Source of the DNA: a virus
Length of the DNA stretch: 54,493 bases
Virus record (IMG/VR): IMGVR_UViG_3300048996_000054
Coordinates: 1 to 54,493 of that record
Strand: one strand, 5' to 3'
Below, one piece after another: positions 14,168 through 21,426 of the stretch. The first letter of the stretch is position 1, and every line of letters starts with the position of its first letter. Below the pieces are notes generated by a model. The model was given only the letters and a program-made list of their open reading frames with translations, ran no database searches and was not told where the DNA came from. The position numbers and the translations under genes were made by a program.

Positions 14168-14376
14168 CCAGCAAGCAGAAGATCGCCATCGGCCCTCTGT
14201 CGACCAAGGCCCGCGGCAGCCACTACCAGCCCTCGAGGGCCGACTTCACGGGCTACCAAGTGCCGGTGTGCAACGCCTCGAGCAAGGCTCCGCTGGTGAT
14301 GGGGCAGGGCTGGGCATCAGCTCCGCGGCCTGGATCGCTGGACTACAAGCGGCATCCGTCGAAGGGCGGCTGCTAG
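14164..14376 (+). CDS. Hypothetical protein (70 aa)
   Basis: Begins MTSKQKIAIGPLSTKARGSH, with few acidic residues and no visible domain. Coding is supported by ATGA coupling to the gene before and by lying in the compact rightward operon. Function unknown. Confidence 0.5.
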   Translation: MTSKQKIAIGPLSTKARGSHYQPSRADFTGYQVPVCNASSKAPLVMGQGWASAPRPGSLDYKRHPSKGGC

Positions 14377-14379
14377 GCC

Positions 14380-14541
14380 ATGACCAACCAAGAGCCCGCC
14401 CTCTCCGAGCCTGCCAGCGCTCAGCAGGCGGACTGCCTCCACTCCAATTTCTCAGCAGCAGAACCTGTCAAGGGCCAGACGGTGCCGACGGCTGATGTCG
14501 GAGAACACAGACACAGCCATTGGAAAGGCTATGCCGGGTGA
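14380..14541 (+). CDS. 53-aa hypothetical protein
   Basis: Frame MTNQEPALSEPASAQQADCL..., polar and probably disordered, ending HSHWKGYAG. It fills the gap before the replication gene and overlaps the GTG start at 14538 as GTGA, the coupling pattern used throughout this operon. Function unknown. Confidence 0.5.
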   Translation: MTNQEPALSEPASAQQADCLHSNFSAAEPVKGQTVPTADVGEHRHSHWKGYAG

Positions 14542-15344
14542 GCTTCGACGCGATCAGGTGGGCTCTAGACCAGCCTGTCACCCCTGCGATGACCAAATTT
14601 CTGTTGGTCACCATGGCTGACTGCGTCAACGCCGAAGCAGGAGACATGACCTGTTGGCCGTCGTACGCGCGCCTGGCGAAGCGCACCGGAATGAATACCA
14701 AGACGGTCGAGGCCAGCGTGTCTCGGCTCAAGGAAATCGGATACCTCGTTGACACCGGACGGCGCGCAGGAGACACCGGCAAGGTTGTCGTCTACCGCCT
14801 CAATGACCCCAAGACTGGGTGCATTAAGCCAGGACCTCAGACCCCGAACGCGAACGGCACGCGGCCGCAGAACGACCCCGAAAGTGGTGGCGTTACCCCC
14901 GAAGGTAATCCCCCCAAATCTGACGTTAATCCCCCCAAATTAGGCGGCCAATCCCCCCAAAAAGTGGAGGAAACGACCCCAAAACAGGGTGACGTAATCA
15001 GTAAGGGAACCAAGAAGAGAACCAGGAAAGAACCAGGAAGTGGAGCGGCTGTCGCCGTCATTCCGGGGGTTCCTGCCGTCCTTCTTTCGGACTGGCTGGT
15101 GGTTCGCAAGGACAAGCGCGCCGGCACGTTGACGCAGACCGCCGTCGACGGATTGCTGCGCGAAGCGACGAAGGCAGGGCTCACGCCGGAAGAGGCCGTT
15201 CGCCTGTGCATCGAGAAGAACTGGATCAGCCTGAACGCTGGCTGGGGTGGCGTGACGGCCAGCCCGCTGGTCAAGAGCAAGCACGCCGGGTTCTCCGGCA
15301 AGAACTACCGCGAAGGAGTTTCCGATGACGGATCGTTCCATTGA
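14538..15344 (+). CDS. O-like replication initiator (268 aa)
   Basis: GTG 14538 (MSFDAIRWALDQPVTPAMTK), with GGAAAGG upstream, is preferred to a TTG at 14520. The N-terminus is a winged-helix domain: TCWPSYARLAKRTGMNTKTV, EASVSRLKEIGYLVDTGRRA. The middle is a repetitive linker (GGVTPEGNPPKSDVNPPKLG) encoded by the iteron DNA. The C-terminus (LSDWLVVRKDKRAGTLTQTA, then EEAVRLCIEKNWISLN) resembles the helicase-loader-contacting part of phage initiators. With the DnaC-like gene after it, it forms a lambda O/P-type replication pair. Confidence 0.85.
   Translation: MSFDAIRWALDQPVTPAMTKFLLVTMADCVNAEAGDMTCWPSYARLAKRTGMNTKTVEASVSRLKEIGYLVDTGRRAGDTGKVVVYRLNDPKTGCIKPGPQTPNANGTRPQNDPESGGVTPEGNPPKSDVNPPKLGGQSPQKVEETTPKQGDVISKGTKKRTRKEPGSGAAVAVIPGVPAVLLSDWLVVRKDKRAGTLTQTAVDGLLREATKAGLTPEEAVRLCIEKNWISLNAGWGGVTASPLVKSKHAGFSGKNYREGVSDDGSFH
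14893..14985 (+). other. Candidate replication origin: iterons inside the initiator gene
   Basis: The 12-mer AATCCCCCCAAA occurs three times: 14907-14918, 14928-14939 and 14950-14961, spaced 21 and 22 bp, about two helical turns. Degenerate relatives flank them (TTACCCCCGAA at 14893, ACCCCAAAA further on). In lambdoid phages the origin lies as iterons within the initiator gene and the initiator binds them, so placement fits. The repeats lie in the linker region, where the protein is free to accommodate them. An AT-rich unwinding tract is not obvious. Confidence 0.75.
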
Positions 15345-16161
15345 AAAGCTCGGCGAGCAGGCGGACACCGTCGCCACCGCCCTGTCTGCAGTTCTTGAGC
15401 CGCTGGGCAGCCGGCAGCAGTCGTGTGACAAGCACGGGGAGTACACCTCCAACGGCACGAAGCTGTCGCGCGGTCGGGAAATCTGGACCCGCTGCCCCGG
15501 CTGCCGCTCCGACTATGACGCCGCGGAGCAGCAGGCGCGCGAACTGCGCGCTGCGGAACAAGCCCGAGCCGACATGGAAGCGAAGTTGGAGCAGGTCGCC
15601 ATCCCGGCCCGCTTCGTTGGCCGCACTCTGGACAACTTCAACGCCGACACCGAGCAGCAAAGCTACGCGCTGACGGTAGCCAGGGACTACGCCGAGAACT
15701 TCAGCCAGTACGCGAAGCGAGGCGAAGGCCTCATCCTGTCTGGGCTGCCTGGCACCGGCAAGAGCCACCTCGCCGCGGCCGTCCTGCAGGCGCTGCTGCC
15801 CCGTCGCGTGGGGATGTACGTCACCTGCATGGGGATCATCCGCAGCGTGCGCGGCACTTGGCGTAAGGATTCGGAGCGCAGCGAGTCCGACGTGCTGCAC
15901 ATCCTGCGCACCGTGCCGCTGCTGGTGGTTGACGAGATCGGAGTGCAGTACGGCACCGATGGCGAGCAGACCATCCTGTTCGATGTGCTGGACGGCCGCT
16001 ACCGCGAGATGCAGCCGACCATCCTGCTGACCAATCAGGACCGGGCCGGCCTGAAGACCTTCATTGGCGAGCGCGCTTATGACCGGTTGACGGAAACCTC
16101 GCGCTGGATTCCCTTCGATTGGCCTAGCTACCGGCTGCAGGCCCGCAAGGAAGCGGCGTGA
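15325..16161 (+). CDS. DnaC-like helicase loader, AAA+ ATPase (278 aa)
   Basis: Walker A GLPGTGKS at 140-147, Walker B LLVVDEIG with D203-E204, and a sensor-like ILLTNQD. An N-terminal zinc-binding half (CDKHGEYTS ... CPGC) precedes a helical linker. DnaC/IstB-type proteins load the replicative helicase at an origin opened by the initiator, here encoded by the overlapping upstream gene (20-nt overlap). C-terminal YDRLTETSRWIPFDWPSYR matches family members. Confidence 0.9.
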   Translation: MTDRSIEKLGEQADTVATALSAVLEPLGSRQQSCDKHGEYTSNGTKLSRGREIWTRCPGCRSDYDAAEQQARELRAAEQARADMEAKLEQVAIPARFVGRTLDNFNADTEQQSYALTVARDYAENFSQYAKRGEGLILSGLPGTGKSHLAAAVLQALLPRRVGMYVTCMGIIRSVRGTWRKDSERSESDVLHILRTVPLLVVDEIGVQYGTDGEQTILFDVLDGRYREMQPTILLTNQDRAGLKTFIGERAYDRLTETSRWIPFDWPSYRLQARKEAA

Positions 16162-16355
16162 ACGCGCTCCCCCACCGCCAGACCCTGCCGGAATCGGTGC
16201 GCGCGGCGATGTGCGTGCTGGACCGGGCTTCCGAGGGGCAGGCGATTCCGACGCGGGACATCGAGCGGGCGCTGCGCGTCACAGGCGACGTCGGTTGGCG
16301 GCATGAAATGCACGAGCCGGTGCTGCTGGTGGATCCGTTCCCGGTGGAGCACTGA
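16158..16355 (+). CDS. Hypothetical protein (65 aa)
   Basis: GTG start coupled to the previous stop as GTGA. MNALPHRQTLPESVRAAMCV followed by a helix resembles small phage proteins between helicase loader and recombination genes. No domain recognised. Confidence 0.5.
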   Translation: MNALPHRQTLPESVRAAMCVLDRASEGQAIPTRDIERALRVTGDVGWRHEMHEPVLLVDPFPVEH

Positions 16356-16359
16356 GCCT

Positions 16360-16560
16360 ATGCTGCCGCCCACCGTCGCCCGCTGCCCCGGCGAGATGTA
16401 CGTCCCGCCGACCATGGAATTCGCCTGCCTGCCGGACGAGTGCATGGGCTGCGCGCGGCGCATGGAGGGCATCCGCGACTACATGAGCGGGGCTGCTGTG
16501 GAGTGGATGACGCCAGCCGGCAAGACGCCTTGCCCTGACCGCCTGGAGCCGAAGAAATGA
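16360..16560 (+). CDS. Cys-rich small protein (66 aa)
   Basis: ATG 16360 (MLPPTVARCPGEMYVPPTME) follows GGAG; an upstream start at 16303 gives a Trp/Cys-rich nonsense N-terminus and is rejected. CLPDECMGCARR with the later Cys suggests a zinc site. ATGA couples it to the nuclease gene that follows. Confidence 0.6.
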   Translation: MLPPTVARCPGEMYVPPTMEFACLPDECMGCARRMEGIRDYMSGAAVEWMTPAGKTPCPDRLEPKK

Positions 16561-16838
16561 GGCGCGCTGCCAAGGTCGACGCAACCCACGACGCCATCGT
16601 GACGGCGCTGCGGGCGGCTGGTGCCAGCGTGCAGAGCCTGGCGCCGGTAGGCAAGGGCTGCCCCGACGCCTTGGTGGGCTACCGCGGCATCACCTACACC
16701 ATCGAGTTCAAGGCGGGGCGGACATCCAAGACGGTGAAGGCGGCACAGGACAAGTGGCATTCGGAATGGCGCGGCCAGCCGGTGGCGATCGCCTTCACCC
16801 CTGATGACGCGCTGCGCGCAATCGGAGCACTCGCATGA
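16557..16838 (+). CDS. VRR-NUC-type PD-(D/E)XK nuclease (93 aa)
   Basis: Compact nuclease fold: DATHDAIVTALRAAGASVQS, then GKGCPDALVGYRG (catalytic D) and TIEFKAG (E-x-K), with a C-terminal QDKWHSEWRGQPVAIAF that matches the family's end. Stand-alone phage VRR-NUC proteins act on branched or flap DNA during replication and recombination. Coupled on both sides by ATGA overlaps. Confidence 0.85.
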   Translation: MRRAAKVDATHDAIVTALRAAGASVQSLAPVGKGCPDALVGYRGITYTIEFKAGRTSKTVKAAQDKWHSEWRGQPVAIAFTPDDALRAIGALA

Positions 16839-17107
16839 ACCCATGGAACCTGACCGCGCGCGAGGCCGAAGTGATGGCCCGCATGGTGGCCTGTGGCGGC
16901 GTTCAGAAGATCGTCGCCTCAGACCTCGGCCTGTCGGTGAAGACCGTCGACACCTACGTCGGCAGGGCCACCGAGAAGATCGGGTCGCGCACGCGCACGG
17001 CGGCGTTGCTCGAGTGGGACCGCAAGACGCGGCCGTCGTCGCAGCGTTCTGTTGAGCCGTGCATGCACTGCGCCGGCCTGGGCTTCGTGCAGCGGAGCGC
17101 GGCGTGA
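16835..17107 (+). CDS. LuxR-type HTH protein with C-terminal Cys motif (90 aa)
   Basis: Residues 5-60 are a LuxR/GerE helix-turn-helix: LTAREAEVMARMVACGGVQK, DLGLSVKTVDTYVGRATEKI. The tail has CMHCAGLGF, half of a zinc finger. There is no receiver or ligand domain, so it is a bare DNA- or RNA-binding unit. Overlaps neighbours by 4 nt on each side. Confidence 0.8.
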   Translation: MNPWNLTAREAEVMARMVACGGVQKIVASDLGLSVKTVDTYVGRATEKIGSRTRTAALLEWDRKTRPSSQRSVEPCMHCAGLGFVQRSAA

Positions 17108-17286
17108 ATTGCGCTCGCTGCAATCGAAAACTGCGCAACCCGGTGCTGCTGTCCGGGGTGCCGTTCGGCTCCACCTGTGCGCAAGCAGTGGCCGGTGCGC
17201 GGGCAAAGCGTAAGCGCAAGGCCGTCGAGTCCCACCACGTTGCCGCCGATCCCCGGCAGCTGCGCCTGGCACTGGAGGTGGCCTGA
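17104..17286 (+). CDS. DUF6011-like zinc-ribbon protein (60 aa)
   Basis: GTG 17104 coupled by GTGA to the previous stop. CARCNRKLRNPVLLSGVPFG followed by STCAQ matches the CxxCxRxL(x)nP...G..C pattern of DUF6011-type small zinc proteins. A basic patch (ARAKRKRKA) follows. Function unknown; nucleic-acid binding is plausible. Confidence 0.65.
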   Translation: MNCARCNRKLRNPVLLSGVPFGSTCAQAVAGARAKRKRKAVESHHVAADPRQLRLALEVA

Positions 17287-17507
17287 TGGACAGAAGCTTG
17301 GCGCCCTTCATTGCAGTGGTGACCGTCCATGCGCTGGCTGCAGTCCGTGGTGACCCCGTGTCGATCATCACTCTCGCTGCTCTCGTCGGCTTGCCGCTGG
17401 GATACGGCATCTGTTGGTGCTGGGACTGCTTCGACAAGATGGCCGATGCCTGCATTGAAGGACAGGACCTGTTCTCCTATTCGTATGCCCCGGAGGTGTG
17501 GAGGTGA
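17286..17507 (+). CDS. Small membrane protein (73 aa)
   Basis: MDRSLAPFIAVVTVHALAAV with two hydrophobic helices (10-25 and about 28-48, IITLAALVGLPLGYGICWCW) and a short polar tail. Start overlaps the prior stop as TGATG. Unknown function in the early operon. Confidence 0.6.
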   Translation: MDRSLAPFIAVVTVHALAAVRGDPVSIITLAALVGLPLGYGICWCWDCFDKMADACIEGQDLFSYSYAPEVWR

Positions 17508-18046
17508 GCGAGACCACCCTTACCGTAATCCTGCTCCACCCGGATGACGCACCCGGGCAAGCCCGATCTGTCATGGCCGCCCAGGTGCTGCCCGCCTGCG
17601 ATGCGAAGTTCAAGCGCGGCGTGCGGCGCGTGAAGGTGACGGTGGAAGACGTCGAGGACGACCGCACCGAGCAGCAGCACAAGTACTACTGGGCGGTGGT
17701 GCTGCAGGACGTGGCGGACCATGTTGTCGTCGGCGGCCAGCGGTACACGAAGGACGCCTGGCACGAATACGGCAAGCGGGAATTCCTGCCACGCAAGACG
17801 AAGAATGTGAAGGTCGCAGGCCGCCGCCGGCCGGTGGTGACGACGGTGATCGCCAGCACGACCGAGCAGAGCGTGCGCCGGATGGGCGAGTACCTGGAGA
17901 AGTGGATCGCCTTTGCCGCGGAGCACGGCGTCACCGTGTCCGAGCCGCTCCCGCCGCACTTGCGACCCCAGCGCCGCGCGCGCAAGGCGGAGACCGTCGA
18001 CGCCGAGACCGGCGAGATCCTGAACCGGGAAGAGGTTCCAGCTTGA
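17504..18046 (+). CDS. ninB: NinB/Orf-family recombination mediator (180 aa)
   Basis: GTG 17504 is GTGA-coupled; a GTG six nt upstream is possible. The NinB pattern is present: EQQHKYYWAVVLQDVADHVV, then the KDAWHEYGKREFLPRKTKNV insertion, TTVIASTTEQSVRRMGEYLE and FAAEHGVTVSEP. NinB (lambda Orf) helps load annealing proteins in phage recombination, which fits a genome carrying recT and an exonuclease. Confidence 0.88.
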   Translation: MSETTLTVILLHPDDAPGQARSVMAAQVLPACDAKFKRGVRRVKVTVEDVEDDRTEQQHKYYWAVVLQDVADHVVVGGQRYTKDAWHEYGKREFLPRKTKNVKVAGRRRPVVTTVIASTTEQSVRRMGEYLEKWIAFAAEHGVTVSEPLPPHLRPQRRARKAETVDAETGEILNREEVPA

Positions 18047-18297
18047 GCAACATCCATATCAGCTACACGCGGTATTCGCAGACCTGTTGCACCGTCAACG
18101 ACTGTCCGACTTGTGAGCGGCCTCGCCGCATGCTGGCGCAGTTCCAGGAGTGGTACGGGTGGACTGTGACCTGCACCGGCTGCGGCGAACGCTGGCAAGA
18201 CGGCGAGCACGGTGGCCGCGAGTTTCGCCCGCGCTGGAGGCAGGAAAGCATTCGCCGAGCGCGAGCGGTGCTCGCCAGCATCGGAGTGCCGGCATGA
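18043..18297 (+). CDS. Double Cys-cluster protein (84 aa)
   Basis: TTG start coupled to ninB by TTGA. MSNIHISYTRYSQTCCTVND begins it; CCTVNDCPTCERPRR and CTGCGERW give two zinc-ribbon halves. The C-terminus is a basic helix (RRARAVLASIGVPA). Similar small proteins occur beside nin-region genes in other phages; no function known. Confidence 0.6.
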   Translation: MSNIHISYTRYSQTCCTVNDCPTCERPRRMLAQFQEWYGWTVTCTGCGERWQDGEHGGREFRPRWRQESIRRARAVLASIGVPA

Positions 18298-18392
18298 AGC
18301 GCACGCTGATTTGCCTCGCAGTGCTTGCCGTGTGCGGCCGGGCGAGCCGACAGCCCATGGTGCAGTTGTTCGGCAAGAGGTTCGCCGAATGA
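18294..18392 (+). CDS. 32-aa peptide with hydrophobic N-terminus
   Basis: MKRTLICLAVLAVCGRASRQ followed by a short tail looks like a lipoprotein or secretion signal. ATGA overlaps with both the previous and the next gene support translation. Could be a toxin-like or leader peptide; no proof. Confidence 0.45.
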   Translation: MKRTLICLAVLAVCGRASRQPMVQLFGKRFAE

Positions 18393-18577
18393 GCCACACC
18401 CAGCACCACGAAGGTGTGCGCTGCCAGTGCGGCCACTTCCCCGGACGCCACCGGTGGGGCGACAACGCCTGTCCGAACCCACGCTGGCGCGCCGGCAACG
18501 GACAGCCTCAGTGGCTCCAGAACACCTACCAGCCATTCACCCGCGGCGCGGCAGCGCTTTCTGCCGCACAACGATAG
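18389..18577 (+). CDS. Small His/Cys-rich protein (62 aa)
   Basis: MSHTQHHEGVRCQCGHFPGR with a later C: a possible single zinc site (C-x-C-x-H...C). ATGA-coupled to the 32-aa peptide before it and ending 7 nt before the next start. Unknown function. Confidence 0.5.
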   Translation: MSHTQHHEGVRCQCGHFPGRHRWGDNACPNPRWRAGNGQPQWLQNTYQPFTRGAAALSAAQR

Positions 18578-18584
18578 GAGAACC

Positions 18585-19052
18585 ATGGAACTGCCAACCA
18601 TCACGGCATCCAGCTACGTCAGTAGTACGGCAGACCCGAGATTGCTTATGGGCCATGCCGGGGTGCACCAACCGATGGGCATTGCCCAAGCAGCATTAGC
18701 CGACGCATTCCAGCGGAAGCACGACCCGATCCAAGCCATTCTTAACCAAGCACAGAAGGAATTTGCAACCATGAGCACCGCCCGCATCGTCAAAGTCTTC
18801 ATCGCCGACCCCAACGAAAACCTGCCGCTGGACAAGCGCGTCCTGTACGCCGGCGACGAAAAGCTGACCGACCTTACCGACCAGGAACTGTTCTTCGATG
18901 TGCCGATGGCCGAACTGCTGGCCAAGCACAACGCCCTGCGCGCCACCACAATCGACAAGAAGCAGGAAGCAAAGTCCGGCCGCGACGTATTCCTGGAGCC
19001 GGCGCGCATCCGTGACTTGAAGATGGTCGTCGTCACCGTGGCGCAGTTCTAG
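18585..19052 (+). CDS. Hypothetical early protein (155 aa)
   Basis: ATG 18585 (MELPTITASSYVSSTADPRL) has AGGAG at good spacing. An inner ATG at 18771 with AAGGA opens a globular part (MSTARIVKVFIADPNENLPL, AGDEKLTDLTDQELFFDVPM) and could be a second start. The inner domain looks like a compact alpha-beta protein. No family recognised. Confidence 0.6.
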   Translation: MELPTITASSYVSSTADPRLLMGHAGVHQPMGIAQAALADAFQRKHDPIQAILNQAQKEFATMSTARIVKVFIADPNENLPLDKRVLYAGDEKLTDLTDQELFFDVPMAELLAKHNALRATTIDKKQEAKSGRDVFLEPARIRDLKMVVVTVAQF

Positions 19053-19058
19053 GCAGCC

Positions 19059-19562
19059 ATGTTCGGCCGCTCCACCACCGACCACCGCGAGCGCCGGGAA
19101 GCCGAGCGCGCGCGCAACCTCGCCGTGCTGCTGGCCGGCGGGGCAGGCCTGCACCGTGGCACCTATGCCGGCGGCACTTCGGGTGAGGTGGTGGAGAAGA
19201 CAGAGGCCTACCGCGACCCGGTGCTGCTGGAGATGGCACGCGGCCGGCCCTGCTTGCTGCTGGTGCCGGCGGCCTGCAGCCAGCGGGTGGACACCGTGGT
19301 CGCTGCGCACTCCAACCTGCCGGAGCACGGCAAGGCCATGAGCCGCAAGGCCGACGATTGCTACAGCGCGTGGGGCTGCTTCGCCTGCCATACGTGGCTG
19401 GACCAGAGCAACGCCGCGGCGTCCCAGAAGCTGGGCGTCTTCATGGCCGCCCACGCCCGGCAGGTGCTGGCCTGGCGCCTGATTGAGATGGACCCGAACG
19501 AGCCCGAGCGCTTCCGCCGCGCCGCGGGCCGAGCCCTTGAACGCCTGAACGCCACGCTATGA
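19059..19562 (+). CDS. DUF1364/YbcO-like HNH nuclease (167 aa)
   Basis: Key elements: ARGRPCLLLVPAACSQRVDT, VVAAHSNLPEHGKAMSRKAD and WGCFACHTWLD, which follow the DUF1364 pattern of CxxxxP..C....D-T-V..H....GKA...K..D....C.ACH. E. coli YbcO is a DNase of this family, and these genes lie in the nin region of lambdoid phages. The N-terminal 45 residues are an extra charged extension. Confidence 0.82.
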   Translation: MFGRSTTDHRERREAERARNLAVLLAGGAGLHRGTYAGGTSGEVVEKTEAYRDPVLLEMARGRPCLLLVPAACSQRVDTVVAAHSNLPEHGKAMSRKADDCYSAWGCFACHTWLDQSNAAASQKLGVFMAAHARQVLAWRLIEMDPNEPERFRRAAGRALERLNATL

Positions 19563-20029
19563 CCCGCAAGTCCACCCGCCGCAAGTACCGGCCCGGCATG
19601 CACCCGCTGGACGCCATCACCGCCAGCCAGCCCTTCCCGGAGGCGGAGCTGACCCGCATCCTGATCAAGGTGCAGGACGCCTTCATGCAGCTGCGCAAGG
19701 GAAGCACTGATCCGGACATCTTCGACCGGCTGGCGGCCGTCCTGAACGTCGGTCTGGTCCGCGCCGAGAGCATTGGCCAGCCGGCAGTAGAGGTGTTTCA
19801 GGCCGGTCAGCGAGCCCTGATGGAGTGCGACGCCATCTTCGGCCGCCACCGCAAGTTCGGATTCACCGGGCCCGGCCTGCTAGCCATGCAGGAGGCCGTC
19901 GACCTCTACGAGCAGATCCTGCGCCTGTCGACCCCGCTGCAGATGGCCAAGGCGCAGGAGGAGTGCATGCGCCGGGTGATGGCGGGGCACTTCGAACAAG
20001 CGCCGGCAGCAACGGCCGCCGCGGCCTGA
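19559..20029 (+). CDS. Phage protein of a tandem paralogue pair, copy 1 (156 aa)
   Basis: MTRKSTRRKYRPGMHPLDAI, then FMQLRKGSTDPDIFDRLAAV, LNVGLVRAESIGQPAVEVFQ and AGQRALMECD. The same blocks recur in the next gene. ATGA overlap with the DUF1364 gene. The N-terminal 15 residues are strongly basic. The family is found in gamma- and betaproteobacterial prophages without assigned function. Confidence 0.65.
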   Translation: MTRKSTRRKYRPGMHPLDAITASQPFPEAELTRILIKVQDAFMQLRKGSTDPDIFDRLAAVLNVGLVRAESIGQPAVEVFQAGQRALMECDAIFGRHRKFGFTGPGLLAMQEAVDLYEQILRLSTPLQMAKAQEECMRRVMAGHFEQAPAATAAAA

Positions 20030-20045
20030 CAACAACAAGGAACCC

Positions 20046-20456
20046 ATGAACGCCGTCACCAACAGCTACAGCGCCGCCGAGCGCAATTCCATCATGACCG
20101 CGGTGGCGCAGTCCTTCATCGCCCTGCGCGACGGAAGCAACCGCATCGGGGACTTCAACACCTTGGCGGCGGCCTTCAACATCGCCATCGTCCGGGCCGA
20201 GTCGATCGGCGAGCCGGCGGTGGAAGTCTTCCGGGCCGGCCAGCAGGCGCTGCTGCGCGCCGACCAGACCTATGACGCCATGAAGGTGTACTGGTTCTCG
20301 CAGAGCGACATGGTGGACCTGGCCAAGGGCGTGCAGGGCTACTCGGAACTGCTGGCCATGAGCACGGAGCCGCAGATGAAGGCGGCCATCGCGGAAGCCG
20401 AGCGCCGGCTGCAGGAAGGCATCCACGCACGGCTGCCGGGGCAAGCCACGCACTGA
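20046..20456 (+). CDS. Phage protein of a tandem paralogue pair, copy 2 (136 aa)
   Basis: Shares with the previous gene FIALRDGSNRIGDFNTLAAA, FNIAIVRAESIGEPAVEVFR and AGQQALLRAD, so the two arose by duplication. Copy 2 lacks the basic N-terminal extension. A purine-rich AAGGAA precedes the ATG. Function unknown. Confidence 0.65.
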   Translation: MNAVTNSYSAAERNSIMTAVAQSFIALRDGSNRIGDFNTLAAAFNIAIVRAESIGEPAVEVFRAGQQALLRADQTYDAMKVYWFSQSDMVDLAKGVQGYSELLAMSTEPQMKAAIAEAERRLQEGIHARLPGQATH

Positions 20457-20476
20457 ACACAACGAAGGAGTAGGGC

Positions 20477-20995
20477 ATGGACATGGCAGTAAGCGGCGGG
20501 GGCTACGTGGAGCGTTACGTCAGCGGCGCCAACTCCTCGGACCTTTCGGTGCGAAGCGAGGGCAGGGCGGACGACGTCGAGGCGATCGTGGCGGTGGCCT
20601 GGAACCGCAGCCGCATCGGGGCCGCTCTTCTGCGCCTGCATAGCGAGTGGGACGGCGCGGCTCGCCGCGGCATGAAGCTGGAGCAAGCCTTCCGGCAGCT
20701 CCGATCGCTGGCTGACGTCAAGACCGCGATGGTCACCTGGGCGCATCAGGATCGGCGGCCGGAGCCGGACGAACTGGTGGCCGCGGTGCTGGCCTGGTGG
20801 CTGGACAAGACCTGCAAGGTCTGCAACGGCACGCAGTGGGTGACCCGACCGAACCGGCCCAAGCAACCCTGCACTGGCTGCCATGGGACCGGAGAGGCAC
20901 GCATTCCCTACGGGGTGGACGGCCGGGCCCAGCTGGCTTACATGGAGTCCTGCCTGTACCGGGCCAGGGCGAGCATCAAGGCGCGCGCGCGATGA
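20477..20995 (+). CDS. Q-like antitermination protein with zinc finger (172 aa)
   Basis: The C-terminal part has CKVCNGTQW and CTGCHGTGEARIPYG, the DnaJ-like CxxCxGT/CxxCxGTG pair of phage antitermination Q proteins (AntitermQ type), preceded by helices (KLEQAFRQLRSLADVKTAMV). In such phages Q modifies RNA polymerase at the late promoter so that it reads through the terminator ahead of the packaging genes. The terminator at 22574-22606 would be its natural target. Assignment rests on the zinc motif and location. Confidence 0.65.
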   Translation: MDMAVSGGGYVERYVSGANSSDLSVRSEGRADDVEAIVAVAWNRSRIGAALLRLHSEWDGAARRGMKLEQAFRQLRSLADVKTAMVTWAHQDRRPEPDELVAAVLAWWLDKTCKVCNGTQWVTRPNRPKQPCTGCHGTGEARIPYGVDGRAQLAYMESCLYRARASIKARAR

Positions 20996-21417
20996 AGTGG
21001 CTCGATCGAAACATGGTGCATGGCCCGCACCTTTTCCTTGCCACCAGCGAGGCGTCGTTCAAGCGCGCCATGCGTGGCCTGGGGGTCGCGCGGGAGAAGT
21101 GGCCAACGTGGCAAGGAGACGACGCCATCGCCCGCGTGCATTCGTTCATGCACAAAAATGGCAGCTTGGCGTGCGTGGTGAGCTTCCGGCCGCCGCAAGT
21201 GTTCGATGGCATCGACGTTGCCTGCACCCTGGTCCATGAAGCGGTGCACGTGTTCCAGCAGTGGTGCGCTCATTACGAGGAGCGCGCGCCGTCGCGGGAG
21301 TTCGAGGCCTATTCGATCGACGGCATTGCGGAGCGGCTGATGCGCATCTGGGTGGAGGAGGAGAGGAAAGCCTACCGGGATCGCATGAAACGGGAACTTG
21401 CCAAGGCGGAAGGGTAG
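20992..21417 (+). CDS. HExxH metallopeptidase-like protein (141 aa)
   Basis: ATGA-coupled start MKWLDRNMVHGPHLFLATSE. The motif LVHEAVHVFQQW gives HEAVH at 82-86, followed by REFEAYSIDGI where a glutamate could be the third zinc ligand. Layout (short protein, HExxHxxQ, then EFEAY) is that of small phage zinc-metalloprotease-like proteins. Substrate unknown. Confidence 0.75.
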   Translation: MKWLDRNMVHGPHLFLATSEASFKRAMRGLGVAREKWPTWQGDDAIARVHSFMHKNGSLACVVSFRPPQVFDGIDVACTLVHEAVHVFQQWCAHYEERAPSREFEAYSIDGIAERLMRIWVEEERKAYRDRMKRELAKAEG

Positions 21418-21426
21418 GATGGCACG

